Of a DNA stretch of 64,000 nucleotides, positions 1 through 7,775 are shown one piece after another (within the stretch, counting starts at the first letter, position 1; each line of letters begins with the position of its first letter). Made by a program: the position numbers and the translations under genes. Source of the stretch: Paenibacillus sp. FJAT-26967. GTDB lineage: Bacteria; Bacillota; Bacilli; Paenibacillales; NBRC-103111. The stretch covers positions 1,252,048 through 1,316,047 of the forward strand of contig NZ_LMXH01000001.1 of the NCBI RefSeq assembly GCF_001541095.1, in the 5' to 3' direction. Under the pieces are notes generated by a model. The model ran no database searches, was not told the DNA's origin, and saw only the letters and a list, made by a program, of their open reading frames with translations.

Positions 1-20
1 TAAATCTGCCTGAAAGTAAG

Positions 21-500
21 ATGAATGAAAGACCGATGGGAGTAGCCGGACTCGGCGGATGGCTGGTGCTCGTTCAGATCGGACTGGTAGTCAGTATATT
101 TGTCTACTTAGCGCAAATTGTAAACTATTTAGTACCCGTTCTAACTCCGGATATCTGGGATGCCTTAACTTCCCCTTCTTCCGAAGCGTATCATCCTTTA
201 TGGGGATTCATTATCGTTTTTGAATCTTTAGCTAATGTGCTGCTGTTGTTACTGTCTGTGTATATCCTTCTGAACTTTTACCGTAAAAAGAGAAGAGTAC
301 CCCGTTTAATGATTATGCTGTACAGCTTCAGCTTGGCTGCTGTCGTAATTGACAGTGTGCTTCTGAATCAGATTCCGATAATCATGGAAGTACAAGAGGA
401 TAACGGGATTAGAGATATTGTTAAAATGGCCGTCCTTTGCGCTATCTGGATACCTTATTTTATGAAGTCTGAGAGGGTTGCGAATACTTTTGTGAAGTAA
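21..500 (+). CDS. DUF2569-family integral membrane protein
   Basis: The protein has 159 residues and about four hydrophobic segments (roughly residues 10-33, 60-86, 95-115 and 130-148). The N-terminal Gly-Leu-Gly-Gly-Trp-Leu motif (10-15) before a long helix is the hallmark of the DUF2569 family, whose function is unknown. The frame is open to the left edge of the window and no Shine-Dalgarno precedes the ATG, so the true start may lie outside the window. The next gene follows 25 bases later on the same strand, so the two may be cotranscribed. The family call rests on motif recognition; the role is not known. Confidence 0.7.
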   Translation: MNERPMGVAGLGGWLVLVQIGLVVSIFVYLAQIVNYLVPVLTPDIWDALTSPSSEAYHPLWGFIIVFESLANVLLLLLSVYILLNFYRKKRRVPRLMIMLYSFSLAAVVIDSVLLNQIPIIMEVQEDNGIRDIVKMAVLCAIWIPYFMKSERVANTFVK

Positions 501-525
501 GTTAGAAGGGGGAGCGCAGAATAAA

Positions 526-998
526 ATGAGCGAATTTAGTGCCAGTTATCACTTGAAGACTAACCATCGTGAAGCGGCAGTCCGATTAATTAAACAATCC
601 GGCAGTGAAGGTTATGTGTATGAAGAGAGCAACGGGTGGATGACTTTCGTAATTGAGGGAGCGGCCTTCGACATCAAGGAATCGGTTATTTTTTATAATC
701 CGGGTTTGAGTACACCTGCGACTGGACTGATGAGTTAATCATTGAGAAAAATCGTTATGACTTGGCACTAATGAAAGAATGGATCTATGAACAAGGGAAC
801 TCAGTTGAAGGACTGGAAGATTTATTTGAGGGCGCAGCTCAACATTCAGATAGGCCGCCCGCATACGCAGTCGCGCAGAAAATCGGGTTGATTCATTACC
901 AGTGGCTTTCGGCGAATTACATAGACGCAGATAGATTGCAAGAAGACTGCATACTGGATACGTATATCCAGAGGAGACAAGGAACCGATCCTAGCTGA
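526..998 (+). pseudogene. Frameshifted gene for an uncharacterised ~157-residue protein
   Basis: A strong GGGGG-containing ribosome site precedes the ATG at 526. The frame runs 70 codons and stops at 738. A second frame, open from 699 to 998, continues the protein in the -1 register through the segment ending in the MKEWIYEQG stretch (about 762-788). The two parts join naturally if one G is restored in the run at 701-704. The total length of 473 bases is 3x157+2, as expected for one missing base. Only 24 bases separate the first stop from the first ATG of the second frame, and that ATG has no ribosome site, so two separate genes are unlikely. The intact product would be an acidic soluble protein, perhaps of an immunity-protein-like family (inference). 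A sequencing error is possible. Confidence 0.65.
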
Positions 999-1054
999 TC
1001 GGGGCCTGACGAACTATTGCAAGCCTGAATTAAAGCAGCGAGCAGGGAGGCGTG

Positions 1055-1609
1055 ATGTGGATGATCGTTTTTCAAAAGGAGGAACTAAGTGTCAGGAAGC
1101 TCGCACCGGAAGATGCACATTTGCTGGTAAAATGGCTGTCTGATCCAAGGGTGCTTGAGTACTACGAGGGTCGTGACCGGCCGCATGATCTGGATCTCGT
1201 GCAGAAACACTTCTATCCCAATAACGAGGACGTTACGCCATGCATCATTGAATATCAGTCTGTTCCGATTGGATATTTGCAATTTTACAGCATAGAAGAG
1301 GAAGAACGAAACGTGTATGGATACGGTGAGAATGAAGCGAACATCATGGGGATGGACCAATTCATCGGGGAAACGGAATACTGGAATAAAGGCATTGGTT
1401 CCCTCTTGGTCAGGGCAACGGTTCAATATCTTATCGAGCACTATGAGGCGGAGAAGATCATTATGGATCCTCAGACATGGAATGCTAGAGCACTTAGGGT
1501 GTATGAAAAGAATGGCTTCACCAAGAAAAAGCTGCTGGAGAAACATGAATATCATGAAGGCGAGTGGAGAGACTGCTGGCTCATTGAATTTCAAGGCATG
1601 GGCAATTGA
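1055..1609 (+). CDS. GNAT acetyltransferase resembling the AAC(6')-Ie domain
   Basis: This GNAT-fold enzyme is predicted to transfer an acetyl group from acetyl-CoA to an amine. The acetyl-CoA loop is NKGIGS, about residues 111-116. The MGMDQFIGE, MDPQTWNARA and HEYHEG...RDCWLIE segments closely recall the acetyltransferase half of the bifunctional AAC(6')-Ie/APH(2'') enzyme and its chromosomal relatives. At about 184 residues it is a stand-alone domain without a phosphotransferase partner. GTG 1052, ATG 1055 and ATG 1061 all follow a GGGAGG at 1045-1050; 1055 or 1061 fit the spacing best. Actual aminoglycoside activity is an inference; many such chromosomal genes have unknown substrates. Confidence 0.75.
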   Translation: MWMIVFQKEELSVRKLAPEDAHLLVKWLSDPRVLEYYEGRDRPHDLDLVQKHFYPNNEDVTPCIIEYQSVPIGYLQFYSIEEEERNVYGYGENEANIMGMDQFIGETEYWNKGIGSLLVRATVQYLIEHYEAEKIIMDPQTWNARALRVYEKNGFTKKKLLEKHEYHEGEWRDCWLIEFQGMGN

Positions 1610-1676
1610 TCGCCGGAAACCTTGAAAGCGTGTTAATCTGTTCAATGAAGCTCGGATTAAATGAAGGAGAGATTAC

Positions 1677-2327
1677 ATGTTCAAAGCGTTTATTTTTGAT
1701 ATGGATGGAGTCATTATAGATAGCGAACCGCTGCATTTCAGAGTAGATGAACAGGTTATTACAAGTTTCGGAGTTGCCATCGCCAAGGAGCAGCTCGAAG
1801 AATTCGTCGGAATGACGAATCCGGCCATGTGGGCTCTACTAAAAGAGCGGTACGGTATGAGCCAGACTATCGAAGAAATGATAGCGATTCAATTGGAAAT
1901 GAAACTGGCGTACCTTCTACATTCGGATGAACAACCTATAGCAGGAATACGGGAGCTCATCGCGGATCTGCACAGCAAGGGGATGAAGATAGGACTGGCC
2001 TCCTCCTCTCCGCGCAGCTTTATCGAAGCCGTCTTATCCAAGTTTAATTTAACTTCTTATTTTGATTGTATGATCAGCGGGGAGGAAGTGGAGCACGGGA
2101 AGCCGGCCCCGGATATTTATATCAAGGCGGCAGAAATGCTGGGTATAGATGCCCGTGAATGCGTCGTGCTTGAAGACTCGAAGCATGGACTGACAGCAGC
2201 ACACGCGGCGGGAATGACCTGTATCGGATTCAGGAATTTGAACTCGGGCAATCAAGATTTAAGCCAGGCGGATCACATTGTGAATGCCATCAGTGAAATT
2301 GATTACTCCTTAATAAACCGTTTATAA
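1677..2327 (+). CDS. HAD-superfamily hydrolase (beta-phosphoglucomutase-like)
   Basis: This 216-residue haloacid-dehalogenase protein has all four HAD motifs. FDMDGV (residues 7-12) carries the nucleophile Asp8 and the acid/base Asp10. SSSPR supplies motif II, a Lys in HGKPAPD motif III and EDSKHG motif IV. The alpha-helical cap after motif I places it with PgmB/Gph-like phosphatases and phosphoglucomutases that act on small phosphorylated sugars or nucleotides in the cytoplasm. The start is set by AAGGAGAG seven bases before the ATG. Nothing nearby names its substrate, so beta-phosphoglucomutase activity specifically is not claimed. Confidence 0.85.
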   Translation: MFKAFIFDMDGVIIDSEPLHFRVDEQVITSFGVAIAKEQLEEFVGMTNPAMWALLKERYGMSQTIEEMIAIQLEMKLAYLLHSDEQPIAGIRELIADLHSKGMKIGLASSSPRSFIEAVLSKFNLTSYFDCMISGEEVEHGKPAPDIYIKAAEMLGIDARECVVLEDSKHGLTAAHAAGMTCIGFRNLNSGNQDLSQADHIVNAISEIDYSLINRL

Positions 2328-2502
2328 GGGAACAGCGGCAATTATACTCCTGAATGGCGAATGAACGGCATACAAATATCGGTTCAGCAGGTGACAGACG
2401 GGCGCCGGCATAGTATAAAGGATATATATGGTAAATTAGGAGAGACTTCAATGGGGGCAGCTTGAGCTCTCCATTCTTTCCTCACGGAGGAGCTTGAATA
2501 AA

Positions 2503-3210
2503 ATGAATCGGAGCAGCAGGAAAGAGACTTATCAGGTAATTCTTCTGCTGTCGGCGACTTTATTGTGCCTGGGATTAGCAGCTTATCTGCGGTTTGTGAC
2601 CAACACGAATGTGTATAACTACCTGGCCTGGGACTTCTTCCTGGCTTGGGTCCCGGTCATTCTCTCGGGGATGATAAAGTTCATGAATAGACGGCTTGCC
2701 GCCGCTTTCAGCAGCAAGCTGGCCACGGGAGTTGTCTTCATCGCCTGGGTGTTCTTTCTGCCGAACTCCGCCTATCTGTTCACAGAAATTCTGCACACTT
2801 TCCGATACTTTGATCCCCAGCCACCGTCTATCAAATTTTGGTTTGATCCCGTTTTCTGGTACAGCCTCTCCGTTACCTTCACTGCGGCCGTAACCGGGCT
2901 ACTGCTCTCAGCTTTGTCACTCTATCAAGTTCACGGTCTGATCGTCAGATTTGTAGCCCGGGTTTACAGTGGAGCAGCGATCGTTTGTATTGTGCTGTTA
3001 AGCAGTATAGGCGTCTATATAGGTCGGTTTATACGCTGGAATAGCTGGGATGTGCTGAATAAGCCGTTAGCTATTATGAAGGATCTACTAGCCGAATCTA
3101 CACGGACAGACAGCCTCATGCCGGAGTTTGTGCTTCTGATGTTCGGAATTCAATTGTTTAGCTATGTGTTCTACTGCGTACTGAGGACGGGGGAGTCCGC
3201 AAGCGCATAA
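2503..3210 (+). CDS. DUF1361-family membrane protein
   Basis: This polytopic membrane protein of about 235 residues has six likely transmembrane segments. The WDFFLAWVPV and FFLPNSAYLFTE motifs are typical of DUF1361 proteins, which have no established function. A TTG at 2494 is also in frame, but it lies only 3 bases after CGGAGG (2485-2490), so the ATG at 2503 is preferred. There is no partner gene close enough to imply an operon: the previous gene ends at 2327 and the next begins at 3277. Confidence 0.75.
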   Translation: MNRSSRKETYQVILLLSATLLCLGLAAYLRFVTNTNVYNYLAWDFFLAWVPVILSGMIKFMNRRLAAAFSSKLATGVVFIAWVFFLPNSAYLFTEILHTFRYFDPQPPSIKFWFDPVFWYSLSVTFTAAVTGLLLSALSLYQVHGLIVRFVARVYSGAAIVCIVLLSSIGVYIGRFIRWNSWDVLNKPLAIMKDLLAESTRTDSLMPEFVLLMFGIQLFSYVFYCVLRTGESASA

Positions 3211-3276
3211 ACCATGAGATGATTCGGAAAGATGTCTCCTCCGCCACACCAATCTTAATGTACAGGAGCCAGGAAA

Positions 3277-3861
3277 ATGAATGAATTAAAGCCGATTCTC
3301 AGCCGCTTAATTCCCGTTCATGACGGCATACTCAGATCAGGTGAAGATATTGTGGAGCATATTGCAATCCGTCTTTATGACAGCGATTGCAGGAAGCTGG
3401 GTCATTATTTTAATGAAATCCCTCTAGTATTAAAAGATATTGTGCTGGTGATTGACATGGATACGGAGATGAATATGAACGGTATCTTAGGGTTCTTGGA
3501 GAACTCAACGGGTCTTTATTTGAACGAGACGATTGAAGCCTTGGATAGAATGGAAGCGTTCCGTGATGCCAACTGCCTGAGGAATATCCGGGCGATTTTG
3601 CTGGCATACGGAATTCACCTCCACCATGCGGGAAGAGCGGGTACGAACCCACGGGCTTTATATGAAGTATCGAGCCGGGACAAGCACCAAGGAACACTGC
3701 TTAAAGATGCAGTCGGAGCTATCGAGGCCGAAGCCAGCCGGATGTACCTGTACAGTGAGCACGAGAATTTATTTGATCATGTGTTCCTCTATGCGGAGAA
3801 GAATAAGTCAGTTCTTTATGAAGAGGTAGATAGAATTATGCTGGCAGCCGATTTAACATAA
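3277..3861 (+). CDS. DUF4375 (DMP19-like) domain protein
   Basis: This 194-residue, helical, acidic cytoplasmic protein has no signal peptide. The central part (DMDTEMNMNGILGFLENS, then helices rich in Glu and Ala) matches the style of DUF4375/DMP19-like proteins. That family often occurs as a stand-alone or immunity-type protein, and its function is not established. The ribosome site CAGGAG lies upstream of the ATG. A GNAT gene follows after about 90 bases, so the genes here look like independent units. The family call is moderately sure; no function is inferred. Confidence 0.6.
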   Translation: MNELKPILSRLIPVHDGILRSGEDIVEHIAIRLYDSDCRKLGHYFNEIPLVLKDIVLVIDMDTEMNMNGILGFLENSTGLYLNETIEALDRMEAFRDANCLRNIRAILLAYGIHLHHAGRAGTNPRALYEVSSRDKHQGTLLKDAVGAIEAEASRMYLYSEHENLFDHVFLYAEKNKSVLYEEVDRIMLAADLT

Positions 3862-3950
3862 GTGTATTCTCGTTCATCCTGTTCGGATTAAGCGGTGACA
3901 GGTTGTTCAGATTCCACCGTATTAAGCAGTTAACTGGATAAGGAGTCCCA

Positions 3951-4418
3951 ATGGAGCCTATACAATTGGAGAAAGTTCAGGAAAGGCTGGATCTGGAAGA
4001 GCTTAATGAGCTTGTTACAGGGAGTGTCCGGGAGGGCTTCCGGCATCTGACCCGGCTAGTGGAAGATTATCATGCAGGCTCGAATAGATTCGATCAGACC
4101 GGTGAAGCGCTCTTTCTATGCCGTGTGGAGGACAAGATAGTCGGCATTTGTGGTCTGAACCGGGACCCTTATTATGGTGAGGGGGTTGGCAGAGTTAGAA
4201 GGCTTTATGTACATAGAGCCTATAGAAGACATGGTATTGGGCATACGCTCACCAAAGAGGTTCTGAACGAAGCAGCCAAGCATTACAATCGGCTGGTCCT
4301 GTGGACGGATAATCCTGCAGCAGCTGCCTTTTATGTGTTGTTAGGCTTTACGGAGAAGACAGGCGGGAAATTCATGACACATTTCCTGGATTTGAACACA
4401 TTTAAATCTATGCAGTGA
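3951..4418 (+). CDS. GNAT family N-acetyltransferase
   Basis: This 155-residue single-domain acetyltransferase has the acetyl-CoA-binding segment RRLYVHRAYRRHGIGHTL (about residues 81-98), which contains the R-x-x-G-I-G loop. It is followed by the LWTDNPAAAAFYVLLGF helix-strand that ends typical GNAT folds. The start is supported by AAGGAG eight bases upstream. The substrate cannot be read from the sequence. A rho-independent terminator candidate at 4543-4573 lies downstream, so this is probably the last gene of its transcript. Confidence 0.85.
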   Translation: MEPIQLEKVQERLDLEELNELVTGSVREGFRHLTRLVEDYHAGSNRFDQTGEALFLCRVEDKIVGICGLNRDPYYGEGVGRVRRLYVHRAYRRHGIGHTLTKEVLNEAAKHYNRLVLWTDNPAAAAFYVLLGFTEKTGGKFMTHFLDLNTFKSMQ

Positions 4419-4839
4419 ACAACTAGGAGGGGGTTCATATTCCTTTTCCGGAAGCTCACTTTGCTGCTTTCCTGCTATCTGGACTGGATGCGTGAGGTCC
4501 TACTCAAGCGGATTCGTCCATCTGACTTCCCTATGTGACTAGAGCCTCGGTTCCGCTGAATCGGGCTTTTTTCTGTTCCCTGTTCAATCGATAGATAGAT
4601 TGGAATTCGATAATTGCCGAACCGTGTAGATGAAAGGAATTAAGTTTTGAACGAAATGGCATTGGATAGTATAATTATGGAAATGTATCAAAGTGTTTTC
4701 CAGAATTGTTGAGGCATTCATGGTCAGCGGGCAACTGTTAGTCCAGAATCGAGGAAACGGGGTGCGGCTTTACATTACGAACACTAACTAATCAATCATT
4801 GGAGGTATCGAATTTTGTAAGATTGCGAAGGAGTCATAC
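4419..4839 (+). other. Intergenic region of 421 bases with a terminator and a stray ribosome site
   Basis: The stretch carries the terminator described separately at 4543-4573. It also has a perfect AGGAGGGGG at about 4425-4433 that is not followed by ATG, GTG or TTG in a usable frame. The rest is AT-rich and probably holds the promoter of the gene at 4840. I see no RNA gene or convincing reading frame. Confidence 0.6.
4543..4573 (+). terminator. Rho-independent terminator after the GNAT gene
   Basis: AGCC(T)CGGTT at 4543-4552 pairs with AATCGGGCT at 4559-4567 (one bulged base, one wobble) around a short loop, followed by TTTTT. This is a standard intrinsic terminator geometry. Confidence 0.7.
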
Positions 4840-5253
4840 ATGAGAAACATTAACAAGCCGCTTTTAATCGGACTGATTGTATCTTTATTTTTCAATATGT
4901 GTCAAGTAACGAAGTATTTGGATCATAAGGAACACGTAGAGGAGATGGAGTACAAATATTCAGCGGCGATGGGAAGAATAGCCGTGGGGTTAAGAGAGGT
5001 TACGGCAGAGGATTCCGGGGGATACATATTTGCGATGGAACAAGCCGCTAAAGCAGCTGCACTCGTGGAATTCACCCCGTATCCGAGAAGTTATTCGAAG
5101 GGAATTTATGATTCTTTAAAAAACCTTTATTTGAATCATACGAAATTCAAGGATGGAGATGAATTGTTCCGTCTTTTGGAGAAACTCTCCAATAACCCTC
5201 ATGACGAGGGAAGCTACTTCCGAATTCAAAATATATTAATGAACAGTTTGTAA
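4840..5253 (+). CDS. Small membrane-anchored protein of unknown function
   Basis: The protein has 137 residues. A hydrophobic segment at about residues 7-22 is preceded by Arg and Lys, so it is probably a single N-terminal anchor. A charged alpha-helical domain follows (residues 30-137). The start is well supported by GAAGGAG before the ATG. I do not recognise the family. The helical pattern and the C-terminal KLSNNP segment give no enzymatic signature. It converges on the minus-strand gene ending at 5303, with a hairpin between them. Confidence 0.7.
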   Translation: MRNINKPLLIGLIVSLFFNMCQVTKYLDHKEHVEEMEYKYSAAMGRIAVGLREVTAEDSGGYIFAMEQAAKAAALVEFTPYPRSYSKGIYDSLKNLYLNHTKFKDGDELFRLLEKLSNNPHDEGSYFRIQNILMNSL

Positions 5254-5261
5254 GGAATAAA

Positions 5262-5281
5262 GGCGGTGCATATGCCCCGCC
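5262..5281. terminator. Possible bidirectional terminator between convergent genes
   Basis: GGCGG (5262-5266) pairs with CCGCC (5277-5281), and the inner GCAT/ATGC bases can extend the stem. The U tract is weak in both directions (CTTTATTCC on the minus strand), so this is only a candidate. Its place between two convergent stop codons is the main support. Confidence 0.4.
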
Positions 5282-5302
5282 TGCTTATCCCGAGCTTCTG
5301 TT

Positions 5303-6217
5303 CTAGTTAATATTAGCCGGATTCAAATAGAAGTAATGTTTGAGGCGGTGCTTGCCATCCGGATAGGCTTGTGAGCCCGATTCGAAGCTAATGTACAGAT
5401 TTGAACCATAGAAGGCAATTCCTTCCGCCATCGGAGGGATGGTCAGGTCTTTGATTTTAGTTCCATTCGTCCCCTTATTATGAATAAGAAGCATACTGCT
5501 GTTGTTCCTGCCGCAGGACTGGCTGTAAATAACCTGGTCGCTGGTCATGGCCATTCCCTGAATGCGGTCAGGCGTTTTCCATGTATAGGTCGGTGTTGTG
5601 GAGATTCCTTCGGTGCTGTTCAGCTTATAGCCATAGACGGTCCCTTGAGAGCCCTTCGAACACTGAGTCGCTCCTTCTACATATTCACCCACCCATAAAA
5701 CCCCGTCATAAAAGGTCGCATAGGAGGCTTTATGGCTCAAATCGTATTTCTGCATCGGGAGTTTGGCGTAATCGCTGGAGCCGGATATCGTGGTCAGCGG
5801 AATCCGGTATACATCGGTTCCCGATGCGACCCACAGATAACTGCCGCTGATCGCGAGCCCGCCTACATGACCCGTATGTTTAGTGCCATCCTCATGATAC
5901 AAATAATAAGTCCGGACCCTTGTGTCCGCTGAATCTTTCTCTGTAATCATCAGGCTGCTGGCATCTGCATTAATGCTGGAATAATAAGAAGAGATAATCC
6001 ACTTTTTGCTGGACCAGATCGCCATTCCCTGAGGAACCCATTTCTTCTCGCTGATAAGACCGGGAGTAAGGGGGCCCTGTGTAGCTACGCTGTAAAAACC
6101 AGGATATTCGGATTGATCAGCCGCATATACAGCCGCCGGAATGACAGCTGCCGCCGTGCTGAATAACAGGGTGGTGCTTAACAGTACGGCTGCGGAAAGC
6201 TTCTTTATTTTTCTCAA
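5303..6217 (-). CDS. Secreted beta-propeller-like protein, copy 1
   Basis: The product has 304 residues. A Sec signal peptide comprises a basic N-terminus (RKIKK), a hydrophobic core to about residue 30 and an Ala-X-Ala-like site near VYAAD. The mature part repeats strand motifs ending in LWVASG, LWVGEY, QGMAM and LYISFESG, which suggests beta-propeller blades; the function is unknown. The start is TTG, chosen because AAGGGAG precedes it at good spacing. It is strongly similar along its whole length to the neighbouring gene at 6436-7353, so the pair arose by tandem duplication. This copy has its own putative promoter and cre-like site. A sugar- or wall-related extracellular role is only a guess. 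Confidence 0.75.
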   Translation of the reverse strand: MRKIKKLSAAVLLSTTLLFSTAAAVIPAAVYAADQSEYPGFYSVATQGPLTPGLISEKKWVPQGMAIWSSKKWIISSYYSSINADASSLMITEKDSADTRVRTYYLYHEDGTKHTGHVGGLAISGSYLWVASGTDVYRIPLTTISGSSDYAKLPMQKYDLSHKASYATFYDGVLWVGEYVEGATQCSKGSQGTVYGYKLNSTEGISTTPTYTWKTPDRIQGMAMTSDQVIYSQSCGRNNSSMLLIHNKGTNGTKIKDLTIPPMAEGIAFYGSNLYISFESGSQAYPDGKHRLKHYFYLNPANIN

Positions 6218-6249
6218 TATATAACATCTCCCTTCTTCTTCATTTCATA

Positions 6250-6288
6250 TTAAAGCGTTTTCATAAAAAAATAAATAGAAAATCACAA
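6250..6288 (-). promoter_or_regulatory. Candidate promoter overlapped by a cre-like catabolite site
   Basis: Read on the minus strand, TTGTGA (6288-6283) is followed after 17 bases by TATGAA (6265-6260). TGAAAACGCTTTAA (6263-6250) matches the CcpA cre consensus TGWAARCGYTWNCW at 13 of 14 positions and overlaps the -10 element. It lies about 33 bases before the TTG start of the secreted protein. Overlap with the -10 would fit catabolite repression. The promoter itself is weak and is inferred. Confidence 0.5.
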
Positions 6289-6399
6289 AAATAATATTTA
6301 GATTTTGTTAATAGGGTGATAAAAAGGTGTTAGTTTACATTTATTAAATAATTGATCTTATGCGGCTCTCCTAAAAAAGATAAACCACAATAAAATCAA

Positions 6400-6430
6400 C
6401 ATAAAAGGACAGCAGAACGCTGCCCTTTTA
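6400..6430 (-). terminator. Terminator of the secreted paralogue at 6436-7353
   Basis: An 11-step stem with one mismatch is formed by 6403-6413 and 6419-6429, and it ends in CCTTTTAT on the minus strand. It lies just past the minus-strand stop codon at 6436, so the two paralogues are probably transcribed separately. Confidence 0.7.
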
Positions 6431-6435
6431 CTCTT

Positions 6436-7353
6436 TTAAATTTTGCTTGGGTTCAAATAGAAGTAATTTTTGAGCCGGTGCTTGCCGTTTGGATAAGCTT
6501 GCGAGCCGGATTCAAAACTTACATACAGATTGGAGCCGTAGAAAGCAATTCCTTCCGCCATCGGTGGCAGGGTCAGGTCTTTGACCTTGGCTCCATCATA
6601 GCCTCTCTTATGAATGAGCAGTTTACTGCTGTTATTGCGACCGCAGGATTGACTGTAAATTACCTGGTCTTTGGTCAAAGCCATTCCCTGAACCCGGTCA
6701 GGGGTTTTCCATTTATAGGTCGGTGTTGTGGAAATTCCTTCGGTGCTGCTTAACTTATAGCCGTAAACCGTACCTTTGGAGCCTTTCGAACACTGGGTAG
6801 ATCCTTCCGTATACTCTCCGACCCACAGAACGCCGTCACGGAAAGTGGCATAGGACGCTTTATGTTTTAAATCGTATTTTTTCATCTTCAGTTTGGCATA
6901 GTCTTTGGACCCGGAGATCGTAGAAAGCGGAATCCGGTACACATCGGTCCCTGAAGCGACCCACAAATATTTGCCGCTGATTGCAAGGCCTCCTACATGA
7001 CCCATGTGTTTGCTGCCGTCCTCATTGTACAAATAATAAGTCCGTACACGTTTGTCCTTCGAATCCTTCTCCGTAATCATCAGACTGCTGGCATCGGCTT
7101 TGGAACTTGAATAATAAGAAGAAATAATCCACTTTTTGCTGGACCAGATGGCCATGCCCTGAGGCACCCATTTCTTGTCACTGACCAGCCCGGGAGTAAC
7201 CGGTCCCTGTTTGGCTACATTGTAGAATTTGGGATAGTCCGATTTGTCTGCCGCATAGGCTGCCGTTGGTGTAAGGATCGCGGCTGCGCTGCTAAATAGC
7301 AAGGTTGTACTCAAGAGAGCAGCTGCTGAATTTTTCTTCCACTTTTTAATCAC
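6436..7353 (-). CDS. Secreted beta-propeller-like protein, copy 2 (Lys-rich)
   Basis: This is a paralogue of the gene at 5303-6217, with the same signal peptide type and the same ordered blade motifs (QGMAIWSSKKW, LWVASGTDVY, LWVGEY, SQSCGRNNSS, LYVSFESG). The GTG at 7353 is chosen because AAGGGAGAGG sits five bases before it; an earlier in-frame GTG at 7371 would place that ribosome site inside the gene. Many Ser, Thr, Asn or Gln positions of copy 1 are Lys here (for example KMKKYDLKHK), which gives a more basic surface. The function is unknown. A 16-base palindrome upstream could be an operator. Confidence 0.75.
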   Translation of the reverse strand: MIKKWKKNSAAALLSTTLLFSSAAAILTPTAAYAADKSDYPKFYNVAKQGPVTPGLVSDKKWVPQGMAIWSSKKWIISSYYSSSKADASSLMITEKDSKDKRVRTYYLYNEDGSKHMGHVGGLAISGKYLWVASGTDVYRIPLSTISGSKDYAKLKMKKYDLKHKASYATFRDGVLWVGEYTEGSTQCSKGSKGTVYGYKLSSTEGISTTPTYKWKTPDRVQGMALTKDQVIYSQSCGRNNSSKLLIHKRGYDGAKVKDLTLPPMAEGIAFYGSNLYVSFESGSQAYPNGKHRLKNYFYLNPSKI

Positions 7354-7382
7354 TAAATCCTCTCCCTTCACACCTATTTAAG

Positions 7383-7398
7383 GTTTTTAGCTAAAAAC
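7383..7398. promoter_or_regulatory. Perfect 16-base palindrome, possible operator
   Basis: GTTTTTAGCTAAAAAC is its own reverse complement and lies 29-45 bases before the GTG start at 7353, the expected place for a dimeric repressor site or an mRNA hairpin. A TATAAT on the minus strand (7434-7429) lies just upstream of it. No matching copy was noticed before the paralogue at 6217. Confidence 0.4.
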
Positions 7399-7775
7399 TA
7401 AACAAAAAAAATCTGGAATAGACCGTTAATTATATATACTAATGTAATAAAAATAACTAATTTACGAATTTATAGCGATATATCAATGACAAGTTCACCT
7501 TTAGTCAAATGCAAGACTGATAGACCATATATATCCAAATACAATGCAATCATGGTAAGATGTGAAGAAAATCGACGCTGAGAGGTTCGAGTGAAAGGCG
7601 TTATTTTGAAAAAAGTTCCAATCATAGCTTATAATAAAGAAGATCAATAGATTTATTGCGGGCTTAGTATTGCGTGCCGGTCTTGCGACAGTGAATGGAG
7701 TTTGTTGAGTGCAAGTACGGAAGAAAAGCTGTGTTTGTAAATGGGGTACTTCATATACATAAAGAGGGAATAACG
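7399..7775. other. AT-rich divergent intergenic region
   Basis: This region separates the minus-strand secreted protein from the plus-strand gene at 7776 and should hold both promoters. An in-frame ATG at 7695 exists, but it lacks a ribosome site. Apart from the -10-like TATAAT at 7434-7429 (minus) I see no RNA or repeat feature. Confidence 0.5.

Noticed and set aside
1085-1645. Long open frame on the minus strand opposite the GNAT gene (186 codons)
   Set aside because: It has no ribosome site or family motifs and mirrors the real plus-strand acetyltransferase gene; similar antisense frames occur across the window.
4424-4490. Perfect AGGAGGGGG ribosome site after the GNAT gene suggesting a small gene
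   Set aside because: The following codons give no ATG, GTG or TTG at proper spacing; only ATT or ATA starts would be possible.
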